Shown: piece by piece, positions 14,703-23,994 of the stretch | How the letters are laid out: each line of letters opens with the position of its first letter | Numbering within the stretch: position 1 is the stretch's first letter | Origin: Spirochaetales bacterium | GTDB lineage: Bacteria; Spirochaetota; Spirochaetia; Sphaerochaetales; Sphaerochaetaceae | NCBI GenBank assembly: GCA_012519115.1 | Contig: JAAYQW010000016.1 | Coordinates: 1 to 34,233, forward strand | Length of the DNA stretch: 34,233 nt | Direction of reading: 5' to 3' | Program-made: the position numbers and the translations under genes | The notes under the pieces: generated by a model | The model's input: only the letters and a program-made list of their open reading frames with translations | What the model was told of the DNA's origin: nothing | The model's database searches: none

Positions 14703-16742
14703 TCAGCGGATCTCGCTGATCGTGTTGATTGAAGGAATCGTTTTAAGGGTCTTGATGATCTTCTTGAAGTCATCCTCCTGCTGGACCTCCATCGTGAAGG
14801 TTCCCATCAGCCTGCCTTCCTCATCATCCTGAAGGCGACCCTCGATCAAATGACCCTTGTATTTCTTAAGCGCGCCTTCGATCTCTCCGAACAGATCGTA
14901 GGTGCGCTTGCTCGTCACGGCAAACCGTTTGGTCAGTTTGGGGAATTCCGTTTCCCATTCGACATCGATCGATCGGTCTTTCACCTCGGTCATGTTTTTG
15001 AGGTTGGGACAATCGGTGCGGTGAACGATGATGCCCCGGCCCCGGCTGACGTAGCCGATGATGTCATCGCCTCTGACGGGGTTGCAGCATTGAGCGATGT
15101 GGATCATCATGTTCTTCTCATCCCCGACCCGGAATTTCATCCGAGAAGGATCGACGTGTTGGCGGATGATCCCATCATCGTCCCCTTCGACCGGCGGTTG
15201 TTCGGGGCGCCTCTTTTCGATTTTCGCCTGAGCCTGTTCGATCTCTTTGCGTTTGGCGATGATCTGCTTATCGATGAGGATATTCTCATCGTACTTGTTC
15301 AGCCACGCCCGAATCTTCTTCCGGGCGCTGTTTGTCTGAGCATAGCGCAGCCAGTTCACGTGCGGCCGGGCGTTCGGGCTGGTGAGGATCTCGATGACCT
15401 GAGTGTTCTTCAACGGAGCATTGAGGGGGATGATCGATCCATCCGCTTTCGCCCCGGTGGTCCGGTTTCCGACCTCGGTGTGAATCTGATAGGCGAAGTC
15501 CAAAGCGGTGGCGTTCTTAGGCAGTTCGACGATGTTCCCTTTGGGGGTGAACACGTAAATCGTATCCCGCAGCAGATCCCCTTTGATATCATCCATGTAG
15601 GATTCGCTGTTTTCAATTTCACTGGACCATGCTTTGAGCTTGCTGACGATCTTGGTGAATTGCTCATTGTCCATCTGCGCCCAATTGCCGCTGTCACTGC
15701 CCGTTTCCGCTTTGTAGGACCAGTGGGCGGCGACCCCGTATTCGGCGGTAAAGTGCATTTCATGGGTACGGATCTGGATCTCAAGGAGTTTTCCGTCGAG
15801 CGCCATCACGGTGGTGTGAAGGCTTTGGTAGTTGTTCGCTTTCGGCATCGCGATATAGTCTTTGAAACGTCCTTCGATCGGTGGCCAGAGGCGGTGGACG
15901 ACCCCAAGAATCGTGTAGCAATCGATCACCGTGGTACAAAGAATCCGCACTCCGAGGATATCGAAGATCTCATCGATCTCCTTTTTCCGCTTTTTCATCT
16001 TCATGTAGACGGAGTAGGCGTGTTTGGCACGGCTGGTGACCAATACATCGGCGATGTTTGCGTCTCCGCATGCTCGGTAAATCGATTTCTCCACCCGAGC
16101 CAAGTAGGCGGTCTGCTCACTCTTTTTCGATAAGAGGTATTCCTGAATGTGGTTGTATGTATCGGGTTTGAGGGTCTTCAGACTGAGATCCTCCAGCTCA
16201 TCCTTCATCCAGGAAATACCGAGACGGTCCGCCAAGGGCGCGTAGATATCCAACGTATCGTTGGCGATTTCTCGGGCTCGTTCATGTTTAAGATGGTGAA
16301 GCGTTCGCATGTTATGCAGCTTGTCGGCGAGCTTGATGATGATGACCCGGATGTCTTCACTCATCGCGAAGAACATCTTTCGAATCGTTTCCGCCTCTTG
16401 GACCGATTTGCTCATCGTCTTGATGTTGGCGATCTTCGTTTCGCCCTCCACCATGTCTGCTACCGCTTTTCCAAAGAGTTTGACCAGTTCCTCGTAGGTG
16501 GTATCGGTGTCTTCAAGGGTGTCATGGAGGACTCCGGCACAGATTGTGTCGGCATCCATCTTCAATTGGATGAGAATCTCACCGACAGCCAGGGGATGAA
16601 TGAGATACGGCTCGCCGCTGGCACGCATTTGACCCTCATGCTTGGAGGCGGCGAACGTCGCCGCAGCTAAGATCTTCTCCTGATCTTCCTGTGGATATTT
16701 GAATGCTTTTTGAATGAATCGCTCAATCAGCTGCGCATTCAC
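14703..16742 (-). CDS. rsh: RelA/SpoT-type (p)ppGpp synthetase/hydrolase
   Basis: A 679-residue bifunctional Rsh protein. The HD hydrolase domain comes first, with HEGQMRASGEPYLIHPLAV and the HD pair H73-D74. The synthetase domain (about 240-340) has DILGVRI, GRFKDYIA and NNYQSLHTTV. A TGS domain (about 390-450) begins VFTPKGNIVELP. A CC/zinc-finger segment with AQCCNP and a final ACT domain follow. It makes and degrades the alarmone (p)ppGpp in response to starvation. The start codon is GTG, overlapping the prmC stop as GTGA. Both catalytic regions look intact, so it is probably the main Rsh enzyme of the cell. Confidence 0.96.
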   Translation of the reverse strand: MNAQLIERFIQKAFKYPQEDQEKILAAATFAASKHEGQMRASGEPYLIHPLAVGEILIQLKMDADTICAGVLHDTLEDTDTTYEELVKLFGKAVADMVEGETKIANIKTMSKSVQEAETIRKMFFAMSEDIRVIIIKLADKLHNMRTLHHLKHERAREIANDTLDIYAPLADRLGISWMKDELEDLSLKTLKPDTYNHIQEYLLSKKSEQTAYLARVEKSIYRACGDANIADVLVTSRAKHAYSVYMKMKKRKKEIDEIFDILGVRILCTTVIDCYTILGVVHRLWPPIEGRFKDYIAMPKANNYQSLHTTVMALDGKLLEIQIRTHEMHFTAEYGVAAHWSYKAETGSDSGNWAQMDNEQFTKIVSKLKAWSSEIENSESYMDDIKGDLLRDTIYVFTPKGNIVELPKNATALDFAYQIHTEVGNRTTGAKADGSIIPLNAPLKNTQVIEILTSPNARPHVNWLRYAQTNSARKKIRAWLNKYDENILIDKQIIAKRKEIEQAQAKIEKRRPEQPPVEGDDDGIIRQHVDPSRMKFRVGDEKNMMIHIAQCCNPVRGDDIIGYVSRGRGIIVHRTDCPNLKNMTEVKDRSIDVEWETEFPKLTKRFAVTSKRTYDLFGEIEGALKKYKGHLIEGRLQDDEEGRLMGTFTMEVQQEDDFKKIIKTLKTIPSINTISEIR

Positions 16743-17572
16743 GTTCGTACTCCCCAGACAACACGTTCCAACCCTTGAAGGTCACGTTCTATCGTTATAT
16801 TCGTAAAGCCATGCTCTTCAAAAAGCTCGGCCACCTTCCTTGCCTGGCGATAGTCGCATTCGACAAAGAGCGAACCGTGGCTCGAACTTTGCGCGACCAG
16901 CGCCCTGATGACATCCAATCCGTCTTTTCCGAACCCCCAAAGGGCGAGAGCCGGTTCATATGTGACACTTCGATCGACCGCCGCCACCCACTCATCGGTG
17001 AGGTATGGGGGGTTGCTCACGATAATACCATATTTTCGCCCAAGAGGAAGCAGGTCGCTTGCAATCGTTTCAAGCTCCCGGTCCAGTATCCTCCGACTGT
17101 TGATTCGGGCGACGTCCAAGGCATCGGAGCTGATATCACTCAAGAGTACCCTACAACCAAGCTCGGAAGCGAGAGTGATGCCTACCGCACCGCTGCCGGT
17201 ACCCACGTCGATGATCGGATCTTCACAGGAAACAAGACCGTTCTTGATTGCTTCAAGGACCGCATCGATGAGGATTTCCGTATCCGGACGGGGGATGAGC
17301 ACCCGTTCATCAACGTAGAACGAGCGCCCGTAGAACTCTTTAGAGCCGATTATATAGGCGATCGGTCGTCCTTCAAGGCGTTGATTCCTCAGGTTCTCAA
17401 GGAGCTCGAGCTGGTGACCGGAGAGCTCTTCGGCTGCATTGACGATCTGTCGGCTCTGATCGTATCCGGTCGCATGTTCAAGAAGGAGGCGGGCATCCAG
17501 ATCGGGGGTGTCGCTGATTCCCTGTTCAATGAAGAGGTTCTTCGTTTCAGCGCTCCACGCTTTGAAGGTCAT
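16739..17572 (-). CDS. prmC: Peptide chain release factor N5-glutamine methyltransferase
   Basis: A 277-residue HemK/PrmC enzyme that methylates the glutamine of the GGQ motif in release factors, using S-adenosylmethionine. The SAM-binding motif is DVGTGSGAVGI (122-132) and the substrate-glutamine motif NPPY is at 187-190. An upstream TTG at 17587 is in frame, but ATG 17572 lies one base after the prfA stop, has GAGG six bases before it, and starts where the family normally starts. The gene follows prfA, its substrate, in the same operon and overlaps rsh by 4 bases. Confidence 0.95.
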   Translation of the reverse strand: MTFKAWSAETKNLFIEQGISDTPDLDARLLLEHATGYDQSRQIVNAAEELSGHQLELLENLRNQRLEGRPIAYIIGSKEFYGRSFYVDERVLIPRPDTEILIDAVLEAIKNGLVSCEDPIIDVGTGSGAVGITLASELGCRVLLSDISSDALDVARINSRRILDRELETIASDLLPLGRKYGIIVSNPPYLTDEWVAAVDRSVTYEPALALWGFGKDGLDVIRALVAQSSSHGSLFVECDYRQARKVAELFEEHGFTNITIERDLQGLERVVWGVRT

Positions 17573-17573
17573 C

Positions 17574-18638
17574 CTATGCCTCGGCAAGTGCGGCCTCTCC
17601 GCTGGCGATTTTCAGCGGTTCGATCACTTCATCCAGATTGCCGGCCATGATCGAATCGAGCTTGTACAGGGTGAGGTTTATCCGGTGGTCGGTGAGGCGG
17701 TTTTGAGGAAAGTTGTAGGTGCGGATCCGCTCGCTCCGATCCCCTGAGCCCACTTGGCTCTTTCGGTCCTCCGCCCGTTCTTTCGCCTTCTTCTCCTCTT
17801 CCATTTCAAAGAGTCGGGAGCGAAGCACCCGAAGCGCTTTCGCCCGGTTTTTGATTTGGCTTTTTTCATCTTGGCAGATGACCACGAGACCGGTGGGAAG
17901 GTGGGTCATCCGAACCGCGCTGTCGGTAGTGTTGACGCTCTGCCCGCCGGGACCGCTTGAGCGCATCGTTTCGATCTTCAGATCTTCCGTGCGGATTTCG
18001 ATATCGGTCTCTTCCGCTTCAGCGAGCACCGCGACGGTGACCGCCGAGGTATGGATTCTTCCTCCGCTTTCCGTTTCCGGAACGCGCTGAACGCGGTGGA
18101 CGCCGCTTTCATACTGAAGCGATGCGTATACGTCCTTCCCGCTGATCGAAACGATCAGTTCCTTGTAACCGCCGATTCCCGTCTCATTGGAGGAGAGGAT
18201 ATCCATCTTCCAGGAGCGAGTGTCGGCATAATGCGAATACATCCGAAACAGATCGGCGGCGAAGAGAGCCGCTTCGTCTCCGCCGGTGCCTGCCCGAATC
18301 TCCATGATGATGTCTTTTCCCGCCAGCGGATCGGGGGGAATCAGAAGCAGTTTCACCTTGGTGGTGGTTTTCTCCAACGCATTTTCCAGACTTTCGAGCT
18401 CTTCACGGGTCAGGGCGATCATCTCGCTGTCCGTTTCCTCTTTCAGCAGTTCTTTCGCATCGGCGATCTGATCGGCGATCTCCTTTAGTCGTGTCAGCTC
18501 ATCAACGATCGGCTGGAGCTGACTGCGCTCTTGGGCGAGCTTCTTGTAGAGATTCATATCTTTCATCGTCGCGCCGTCGGCGAGTTGAACATCGATCTGT
18601 TCCAATTGACTTTGGTATTCGGCTAACTTCTCAAGCAT
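17574..18638 (-). CDS. prfA: Peptide chain release factor 1
   Basis: A 354-residue class I release factor that reads UAA and UAG. The codon-recognition tripeptide is P-E-T (187-189), which fits the RF1 P-x-T pattern and excludes RF2 (S-P-F). The peptidyl-hydrolysis motif GGQ is at 231-233. An in-frame TTG at 18653 exists, but ATG 18638 fits the family start better. No Shine-Dalgarno sequence precedes it; instead TATACT ends 6 bases before the ATG, so the mRNA may be leaderless. It is followed at once by prmC, whose product modifies its GGQ, and by rsh. Confidence 0.96.
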   Translation of the reverse strand: MLEKLAEYQSQLEQIDVQLADGATMKDMNLYKKLAQERSQLQPIVDELTRLKEIADQIADAKELLKEETDSEMIALTREELESLENALEKTTTKVKLLLIPPDPLAGKDIIMEIRAGTGGDEAALFAADLFRMYSHYADTRSWKMDILSSNETGIGGYKELIVSISGKDVYASLQYESGVHRVQRVPETESGGRIHTSAVTVAVLAEAEETDIEIRTEDLKIETMRSSGPGGQSVNTTDSAVRMTHLPTGLVVICQDEKSQIKNRAKALRVLRSRLFEMEEEKKAKERAEDRKSQVGSGDRSERIRTYNFPQNRLTDHRINLTLYKLDSIMAGNLDEVIEPLKIASGEAALAEA

Positions 18639-18644
18639 AGAGGA

Positions 18645-18673
18645 AGTATACAAAAGGAGGTTTGCTTTGCATA
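18645..18673 (-). promoter_or_regulatory. Possible leaderless-type promoter of prfA
   Basis: On the minus strand TATACT (18645-18650) ends 6 bases before ATG 18638. A weak -35 TATGCA (18668-18673) lies 17 bases further up. The gap between sbcB and prfA is only 45 bases, so read-through from sbcB is also possible. Confidence 0.45.
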
Positions 18674-18683
18674 GCTGGGCGTA

Positions 18684-20096
18684 TTATCCGAAAATCTTCG
18701 CTTCAAGAGCGATGCCGTACTCTTTCAGCTCGGCAAGGATCTGCTTCTCTTGCGGCGTGACATCGATCGACTCAAGCTTCTCTTCGATGCTCCGATAGAA
18801 GAACTTCCACGTCATTTTACCATCACCCGGCGGATTGAGGGTACGATTGGCGCAATGGCTCATCCAACGTGTATACTCCTCTTCGGTGAACGCATCCGGC
18901 CAGTTCCGTCCTACGTGCCGGAAGAGAAGGTTGCCGAACCGGGGGTCCTGGACCCGGTTGAGAAAGCTCATCTTCTCGCTCGGCTCCGCGCGACGAAGGG
19001 TTTCAAAAACCTGCTGGTCCCGAGTGGTGAAGAATGCATCATAGAGTTGGTAATCGACATCATCGACCCGTTCAAAGGTGTCTTTCATCCGATGGATCGT
19101 GGCAAGCACGTTCGGATGGGTCCTGATGTACGCGGCTCGTGTCGCCGCGAGAGCGGAATCGATTCCCAGTTTTTTTTCCAACTCCTCCGTGAGGACGTTC
19201 ACAGGTGATATGAACGGGCATTTGTTGATCGAGATGGTGAAAACCCCGGGCACGGTCATCAGCGTCTCCTCCGCCGCTGACAGGAGCGGCTCCACGTCAC
19301 AGCTCAGATCGAAGCATACGACCGCATTGGAGTTGGTCTTGAGGTAGGTAAGCGGAAGAATGAGCCGGGTATTGCCATGTTCCGAGGAGAAGAGCGGGTT
19401 CGTGTGCAGAGCGAGGGATGTATGCTCGCCGCCAAAGGGGGCTTTAAGCAGTCTCTTCACCCTGTTTTTCGAGCGGAGATCATAGGAATACCGGTAGAGC
19501 CTCGGCTGCTTTTCCTTGATGAGGCGGGCGATCGCGATCGTTGCCCGGACATCGACCAGCGCATCGTGCGCCCCGACCTGATCGATCCCGTTCGCCTCGG
19601 TCAGGGCGGTGAGCCGAAACACGGGACGGTTCAGTTCATTGCGTTCAGGCCATCGGATTCCATCCGGCCGCAAATCGTAGGTTGCACGGACCAGATCGAT
19701 GATATCCCACCGGGAGTTGTTGTTTTCATACTCTCTTCGATAGGGATCGAAGAAGTTCCGATAGAGGGCGTTTCGGATGAACTCATCGTCAAATCGGACT
19801 GAATTGAAGCCGGCGACGGTCGTGTTTGGCCTGCTGAACTCGTTGTTGATGATTTGGATGAACTCCGCTTCGATGACACCTTTCTCGTTCACCTCCTGAG
19901 GCGTGATGCCGGTTACCAGGCAGGAAAGAGGATCGGGGAGGTAATCATCGCTGAGTCTGCAGTAGAGGATGATCGGCTCTTCGATCTGCTGAAGGTCCAG
20001 ATCGGTCCGAATCGCGGCGAATTGGGCGATCCGGTCCCCCCGGCTGTCGAGACCGAACGTTTCAAGGTCATACCAAAGAATTGACGGTTTATTCAT
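18684..20096 (-). CDS. sbcB: Exodeoxyribonuclease I
   Basis: A 470-residue DnaQ-fold exonuclease that degrades single-stranded DNA 3' to 5'. The DEDDh residues fit D10, E12 (YDLETFG), D103 (RFDDEF), H177 and D182 (GAHDALVD), each 4-5 residues before their positions in E. coli ExoI, and the overall length is nearly equal. The C-terminal half, with its SH3-like and helical parts, is also present (LNRVQDPRFGNLLFRHVGRNWP). It works in recombination and mismatch repair clean-up. The ATG lacks a Shine-Dalgarno site and is preceded by a leaderless-type promoter. It is divergent from the secreted-protein/hexokinase operon. Confidence 0.94.
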   Translation of the reverse strand: MNKPSILWYDLETFGLDSRGDRIAQFAAIRTDLDLQQIEEPIILYCRLSDDYLPDPLSCLVTGITPQEVNEKGVIEAEFIQIINNEFSRPNTTVAGFNSVRFDDEFIRNALYRNFFDPYRREYENNNSRWDIIDLVRATYDLRPDGIRWPERNELNRPVFRLTALTEANGIDQVGAHDALVDVRATIAIARLIKEKQPRLYRYSYDLRSKNRVKRLLKAPFGGEHTSLALHTNPLFSSEHGNTRLILPLTYLKTNSNAVVCFDLSCDVEPLLSAAEETLMTVPGVFTISINKCPFISPVNVLTEELEKKLGIDSALAATRAAYIRTHPNVLATIHRMKDTFERVDDVDYQLYDAFFTTRDQQVFETLRRAEPSEKMSFLNRVQDPRFGNLLFRHVGRNWPDAFTEEEYTRWMSHCANRTLNPPGDGKMTWKFFYRSIEEKLESIDVTPQEKQILAELKEYGIALEAKIFG

Positions 20097-20102
20097 TGCT
20101 TC

Positions 20103-20131
20103 AGTGTATCACACCTCTTCTTCATTGTCTT
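20103..20131 (-). promoter_or_regulatory. Leaderless-type promoter of sbcB (AAGACA-17-TACACT)
   Basis: On the minus strand AAGACA (20126-20131) and TACACT (20103-20108) are 17 bases apart, and TACACT ends 6 bases before ATG 20096. The -35 box overlaps the -35 box of the divergent promoter on the plus strand. Confidence 0.6.
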
Positions 20132-20153
20132 AAGCGATCGTTCCCATTATGAT
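20125..20153 (+). promoter_or_regulatory. Leaderless-type promoter of the secreted protein/hexokinase operon (TTGTCT-17-TATGAT)
   Basis: TTGTCT (20125-20130) and TATGAT (20148-20153) are 17 bases apart. The -10 box ends 9 bases before ATG 20163, leaving a leader of zero to about three bases. No Shine-Dalgarno sequence is present. Confidence 0.65.
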
Positions 20154-20162
20154 ACGAACAAG

Positions 20163-20774
20163 ATGAAACAACGAATCATTGGATTTTTTCTCATCCTTCT
20201 CGTCATTCTTTTCCCGCTCACTGCGGCAAAACCGAGTGAGCGGGATATCCTTATCGCGGTTACCGCGATAAGCGACGCCACGATTGCCAACGTCGCCGCG
20301 TTTCTCAACACCCCCGCATTGAACCTGCCCGGATCGGTGTTTGAAAAAGAGGTTCGAGCTACGCTTCCGAAAGCGCTCGAACTGAAGGAAGCCGATTTAG
20401 GCATCTATCGGAAAACCTACCAATCGTTAAACAAGCCCCAAAGCAACTTCCTGCTCTCGCTGCTCCAAAGCGCCAGGGGTCCGTTGAACGATGTTGCTCT
20501 TCTCTTCCTCGATACCCATGAATGGGAAGTCGGACACGTTTCGCTTACCGGACGGGTGAGCACCGATTGGGGAGAGGGCGTTACATTGGCGAGTCTGATG
20601 AGCAAAGTGGTTACCGGAGAAGCGATCGATCCGATCGAGGCGGTCGTTGACGTAAAAGCTATCGGCACTCGGTTGAGCACCGATGTTTCAATTCGCGGTT
20701 CGTTCTTGCTTTTTACCGATCAAGAGGGGTATTTTGTAATCGAACCGAGACAGCTGACAGTGAATGGAGAGTAG
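20163..20774 (+). CDS. Secreted or lumenal protein of unknown function
   Basis: A 203-residue protein I do not recognise. It starts with MKQR and a strong hydrophobic run (IIGFFLILLVILFPLTA) ending at an AxA-like TAAKP, which is a convincing signal peptide with cleavage near residue 22. The mature part has no cysteine pair, repeat or catalytic motif that I can see, and no second membrane segment; the second half looks beta-rich. It lies 3 bases upstream of the hexokinase gene and shares its promoter, so co-expression is certain if the promoter call is right, but a shared function is not shown. Confidence 0.75.
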   Translation: MKQRIIGFFLILLVILFPLTAAKPSERDILIAVTAISDATIANVAAFLNTPALNLPGSVFEKEVRATLPKALELKEADLGIYRKTYQSLNKPQSNFLLSLLQSARGPLNDVALLFLDTHEWEVGHVSLTGRVSTDWGEGVTLASLMSKVVTGEAIDPIEAVVDVKAIGTRLSTDVSIRGSFLLFTDQEGYFVIEPRQLTVNGE

Positions 20775-20777
20775 GAA

Positions 20778-22091
20778 ATGCAAGAGATCGTCCAAAAGAC
20801 CGAAGAGTTCCTCAATCGTTACAAGATCGATGCCGATCAGATTGATATGGATCAATTGATCACATCGTTCTTGTCGGAGATGGAGAAAGGTCTTGCAGGT
20901 GATCGACGCTCATCCCTGAAGATGATTCCAACCTATACCACGACAAGCGAAACCATACCGGCCGATCAGCCGGTCATCGTGATCGATGCCGGAGGGACCA
21001 ACCTGAGAACCTGTCTCGTCCGATTCGATCAGGAGAAGAACCCCCGCATCTCGGAGTTCAAGAAAACCTCGATGCCGGGGGTGAAAAGCGAGGTGACGGC
21101 GAAGGGGTTCTTTGCGATCATCGCAGATGAGGTGGAGCGACTCATCGACCTGAGCGATCGAATCGGATTCTGTTTCTCCTACGCCGCCGAAATCACCCCA
21201 GATCGGGATGGGATTCCCTTGGTGTTCTCCAAAGAGATCAAAGCGCCCGAGGTGATCGGGATGCCGCTTGGCAAAAGCCTGCTTGCCGAGCTGGCTCGTC
21301 GCGGACATGATGTGAGGAAGAAGAAAGTCGCCGTATTGAACGATACGGTGGCGACGCTCCTCGCCGGCCAGGGAACTCCGAGTGAAGTTCCCTATAGCGG
21401 CTATGTCGGCTTTATTCTCGGTACGGGGACGAACACCGCCTACATTGAGTCCAATAAAAAGATCGTCAAGCTTTCCGCCGACCCCTCCAAAACCCAGATC
21501 ATCAACATCGAATCGGGGAATTTCGACTACTGTCCCGGTCCCTTCGACCGGAAGTTCTTCGACTCAACCAAAGAGCCTGACCAATATCATCTTGAGAAGA
21601 TGATCAGCGGCGCCTATCTGGGGCCGATCTGCGGCTCCATCATTACCGAAGCGATTCATGCCGGGCTTTTCTCCGAGACCTTCGGAGGGCGCTATGCAGA
21701 GCGAATCCAAACGCTTTCGACGACCGTGATGAGCAACTATCTCGAGATGCCGTTCAATTCCGGCTATGAGCTCGTTCAGTGTGTCGAAGGCGATGATGGT
21801 GATGCACATGTTCTTTGGCTGATCATCAACGCCGTCATCGAACGGGCGGCGAAACTGACCGCGGCGAATCTCACATCGACGATCCTCAAGAGCGGATCGG
21901 GGACCGATCCCCGGAAACCGGTGTGCATCAACGCCGACGGCACGACCCTCTACAAGACCGAATACCTTCTTGAGTACACGAATTTCTATCTCCATCACTA
22001 CCTGCAGCGTAGACACAAGCGCTACTACCGCTTCGTCCGAATCGATGATTCACCGACGATCGGCTCGGCGGTAGCGGCGTTGGGGCTGTAA
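20778..22091 (+). CDS. Hexokinase, eukaryote-like family
   Basis: A 437-residue member of the hexokinase family found in eukaryotes and in treponemes, not the ROK or Glk type usual in bacteria. ATP-site motifs are VIVIDAGGTNLRTCLV (phosphate 1, about 66-81) and LGTGTNTAY (phosphate 2, 214-222). The catalytic base is probably D189 in LNDTVATLLAG. It phosphorylates glucose or a similar hexose at C6 in the cytoplasm. It follows the secreted-protein gene by 3 bases, with GGAGAGTAGGAA as ribosome binding site. The phosphohexomutase gene converges on it with no base between the two stops. Confidence 0.94.
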   Translation: MQEIVQKTEEFLNRYKIDADQIDMDQLITSFLSEMEKGLAGDRRSSLKMIPTYTTTSETIPADQPVIVIDAGGTNLRTCLVRFDQEKNPRISEFKKTSMPGVKSEVTAKGFFAIIADEVERLIDLSDRIGFCFSYAAEITPDRDGIPLVFSKEIKAPEVIGMPLGKSLLAELARRGHDVRKKKVAVLNDTVATLLAGQGTPSEVPYSGYVGFILGTGTNTAYIESNKKIVKLSADPSKTQIINIESGNFDYCPGPFDRKFFDSTKEPDQYHLEKMISGAYLGPICGSIITEAIHAGLFSETFGGRYAERIQTLSTTVMSNYLEMPFNSGYELVQCVEGDDGDAHVLWLIINAVIERAAKLTAANLTSTILKSGSGTDPRKPVCINADGTTLYKTEYLLEYTNFYLHHYLQRRHKRYYRFVRIDDSPTIGSAVAALGL

Positions 22092-23939
22092 CTACGATTG
22101 GAGGGCTCGGGTGATGATAAGGCGGTGAAGCTCCAAGAGGTAGTCATGCCGATTCGCATGATCACCTTTGCAGTCGACGAGCAGCCGGAAGATCGGTTCC
22201 GTTTTTGAACCTCTCATCCACAGAAAATCGGTCATCACGTTCTCATCGTCATACAATCCGACTTTAAAGCCGCCGTTATAGGGAGGAGTCCGGTATGCCG
22301 GACCGCTTCCGATCCGCTCCTCCGTTCCTTCCGTCTGGATGATCTTGTAGGAAGTGATGCCGAAGCTGTTGAACAGGATCTGATCACGAACAAAGAGCTC
22401 TTCAAAGAACTCCTCGTACCGAGTCTTCAGCAGACCGTGTTCGATGTTCACCTGGAGCTGCGCCAAGGAGGAGTATGCTCCTGTGGTGATATAGGAAGGA
22501 AGGGAACGGATCAGGCGATCGAGCGTCAACGAGGCGGGCTGCTCCTGCCCCGAAAGGGTGAACCACAGCCTGCTCAGCTCCTCCTGGTTCAAGAGTTTCG
22601 CCAAAGAGAGCAGAGTGTTCAACGGGTCGCGGACCTTTGCGGGGTGGGAGATGTTCCCTCCGTTCGAGCCTTCGCCGAGGATCGGAATGATGTATCCTTC
22701 TTTTCGTTTGAGATCGGCAAGCTCCACGACGTTCGCTTCGCCTACTTCAGCCCGAAACACCTTCGCTCCGAAAGAGCGGGCGATATCATCGACGCGATTG
22801 GAGGTCGGCCCGTTGACGACGACCGCCAAGGGGGCCTTGGGATCGGCGAGCCGGCTTTGAGCGAGCTCGGAGAGGACGACGAGCGCAAAGAGGGATTGAG
22901 CCTCCAGGATCGTCGCTTCTTTCTTGTCGTTGATGTATACGATATTGCCACGATCTCCATCATTATCGGGGACATACCCGAGGACGAACGCGGGGTTCTT
23001 CCGATGAAGGGTTTTCAATGATTCCATGCAGAGAGTGAGGTTCTTCCCTTCGGGAACGATCGGGTGGACCACGTCACCCGGGGTATCGTGCATGAACTCA
23101 GTGGCGATTCCAAGCTCCGTGAGCAGGAAGCGATCGATCGAGCAGCTGCGCGCCGAGCCGTTCAGTTCACCGAGGATTCCAAGCGGTTTGCGTTGATGTT
23201 CGAGTCTCATCGTTTCGATGAATTGAGCATGGACTTTCCCTTCCCTGCTTTTGGTCGCGATCGTCAAGACCAGGGTGCGATACCGCTCTGCGCTTTTCTG
23301 CCGTTCACACGCAACCTGCTCAAGGGTCTTTTTATAGATCTGTGGGTCAAGGGCTTGGGCGTATGTTTGGAGAAGGGAGAAGCACTTCAATCCGTTTCCG
23401 ACCAACTCGCGAAAGCGCTCGGCGAGGCGTTCGGCGTCTTTGGGGCCATACACACCCCCTTCCTTGCCGAACTTGAACCCGTTATGACCGATCGGATTGT
23501 GACTTGCGGAGATGTAGAAGAACGCATCGGTCTCTTCGGGACGGAGGCTGGTATCCGCCATGATCTGGGGCGCTGCGGTGATGAAGAGGTAGCGGACATC
23601 CACTCCCAGGGAAAGGAGGGTATGGACCACGATGGAACCGAGGTGCGTTCCGGTCGGACGGGCATCGAGACCGACAAGAATCGTCGGTTTTTTCTTGCCC
23701 ACGTGCTGGTAGAGGGCATACGCCGCCAACGCCGCCAGGATCCGATCCGGAGCATTGACGGTCGGATCGAAATCTTCTTCATTTCCGCTGGGAGCGAACA
23801 CTTTCCGCCAACCGGATGAAGAGATGATCATGCTCTTATATGCATCAGCCAAAGCCTCCTCGGAGGGAAGCGGGAACACCAAGGGATTCGTCTGCCAGTC
23901 TGCAATGATTCGATCGCTCTGAGTATCGTGAATAATCAT
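22092..23939 (-). CDS. Phosphoglucomutase/phosphomannomutase family protein
   Basis: A 615-residue alpha-D-phosphohexomutase. The phosphoserine is S146 in ISASHNP; the metal loop is DNDGDRGN; the sugar-specificity loop GEGSNGGN and the phosphate-binding RGSKTEP segment are present. It is longer than usual, with an additional helical stretch of roughly 60-80 residues between domains 1 and 2. It would move phosphate between C6 and C1 of glucose or mannose, taking up the product of the neighbouring hexokinase; the exact sugar is not clear. An in-frame ATG at 23996 exists, but ATG 23939 is preferred: TGG-TACACT ends 7 bases before it, and the longer start would overlap the divergent gene's start. 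Confidence 0.9.
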   Translation of the reverse strand: MIIHDTQSDRIIADWQTNPLVFPLPSEEALADAYKSMIISSSGWRKVFAPSGNEEDFDPTVNAPDRILAALAAYALYQHVGKKKPTILVGLDARPTGTHLGSIVVHTLLSLGVDVRYLFITAAPQIMADTSLRPEETDAFFYISASHNPIGHNGFKFGKEGGVYGPKDAERLAERFRELVGNGLKCFSLLQTYAQALDPQIYKKTLEQVACERQKSAERYRTLVLTIATKSREGKVHAQFIETMRLEHQRKPLGILGELNGSARSCSIDRFLLTELGIATEFMHDTPGDVVHPIVPEGKNLTLCMESLKTLHRKNPAFVLGYVPDNDGDRGNIVYINDKKEATILEAQSLFALVVLSELAQSRLADPKAPLAVVVNGPTSNRVDDIARSFGAKVFRAEVGEANVVELADLKRKEGYIIPILGEGSNGGNISHPAKVRDPLNTLLSLAKLLNQEELSRLWFTLSGQEQPASLTLDRLIRSLPSYITTGAYSSLAQLQVNIEHGLLKTRYEEFFEELFVRDQILFNSFGITSYKIIQTEGTEERIGSGPAYRTPPYNGGFKVGLYDDENVMTDFLWMRGSKTEPIFRLLVDCKGDHANRHDYLLELHRLIITRALQS

Positions 23940-23946
23940 GTCCTGA

Positions 23947-23955
23947 AGTGTACCA
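23947..23955 (-). promoter_or_regulatory. Extended -10 element upstream of the phosphohexomutase gene
   Basis: On the minus strand TGG-TACACT (23947-23955) fits an extended -10 element and ends 7 bases before ATG 23939. No good -35 box lies 16-18 bases upstream. No Shine-Dalgarno site is present. Confidence 0.45.
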
Positions 23956-23959
23956 TATA

Positions 23960-23988
23960 TTGTCAGCAAAGAGGATGTAGGATAGGGT
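23960..23988 (+). promoter_or_regulatory. Leaderless-type promoter of the pyridoxal-kinase-like gene (TTGTCA-17-TAGGGT)
   Basis: TTGTCA (23960-23965) and TAGGGT (23983-23988) are 17 bases apart; the -10 box ends 6 bases before ATG 23995. The GGG of the -10 could alternatively serve as a weak Shine-Dalgarno site if transcription starts further up. Confidence 0.55.
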
Positions 23989-23994
23989 AGAACC

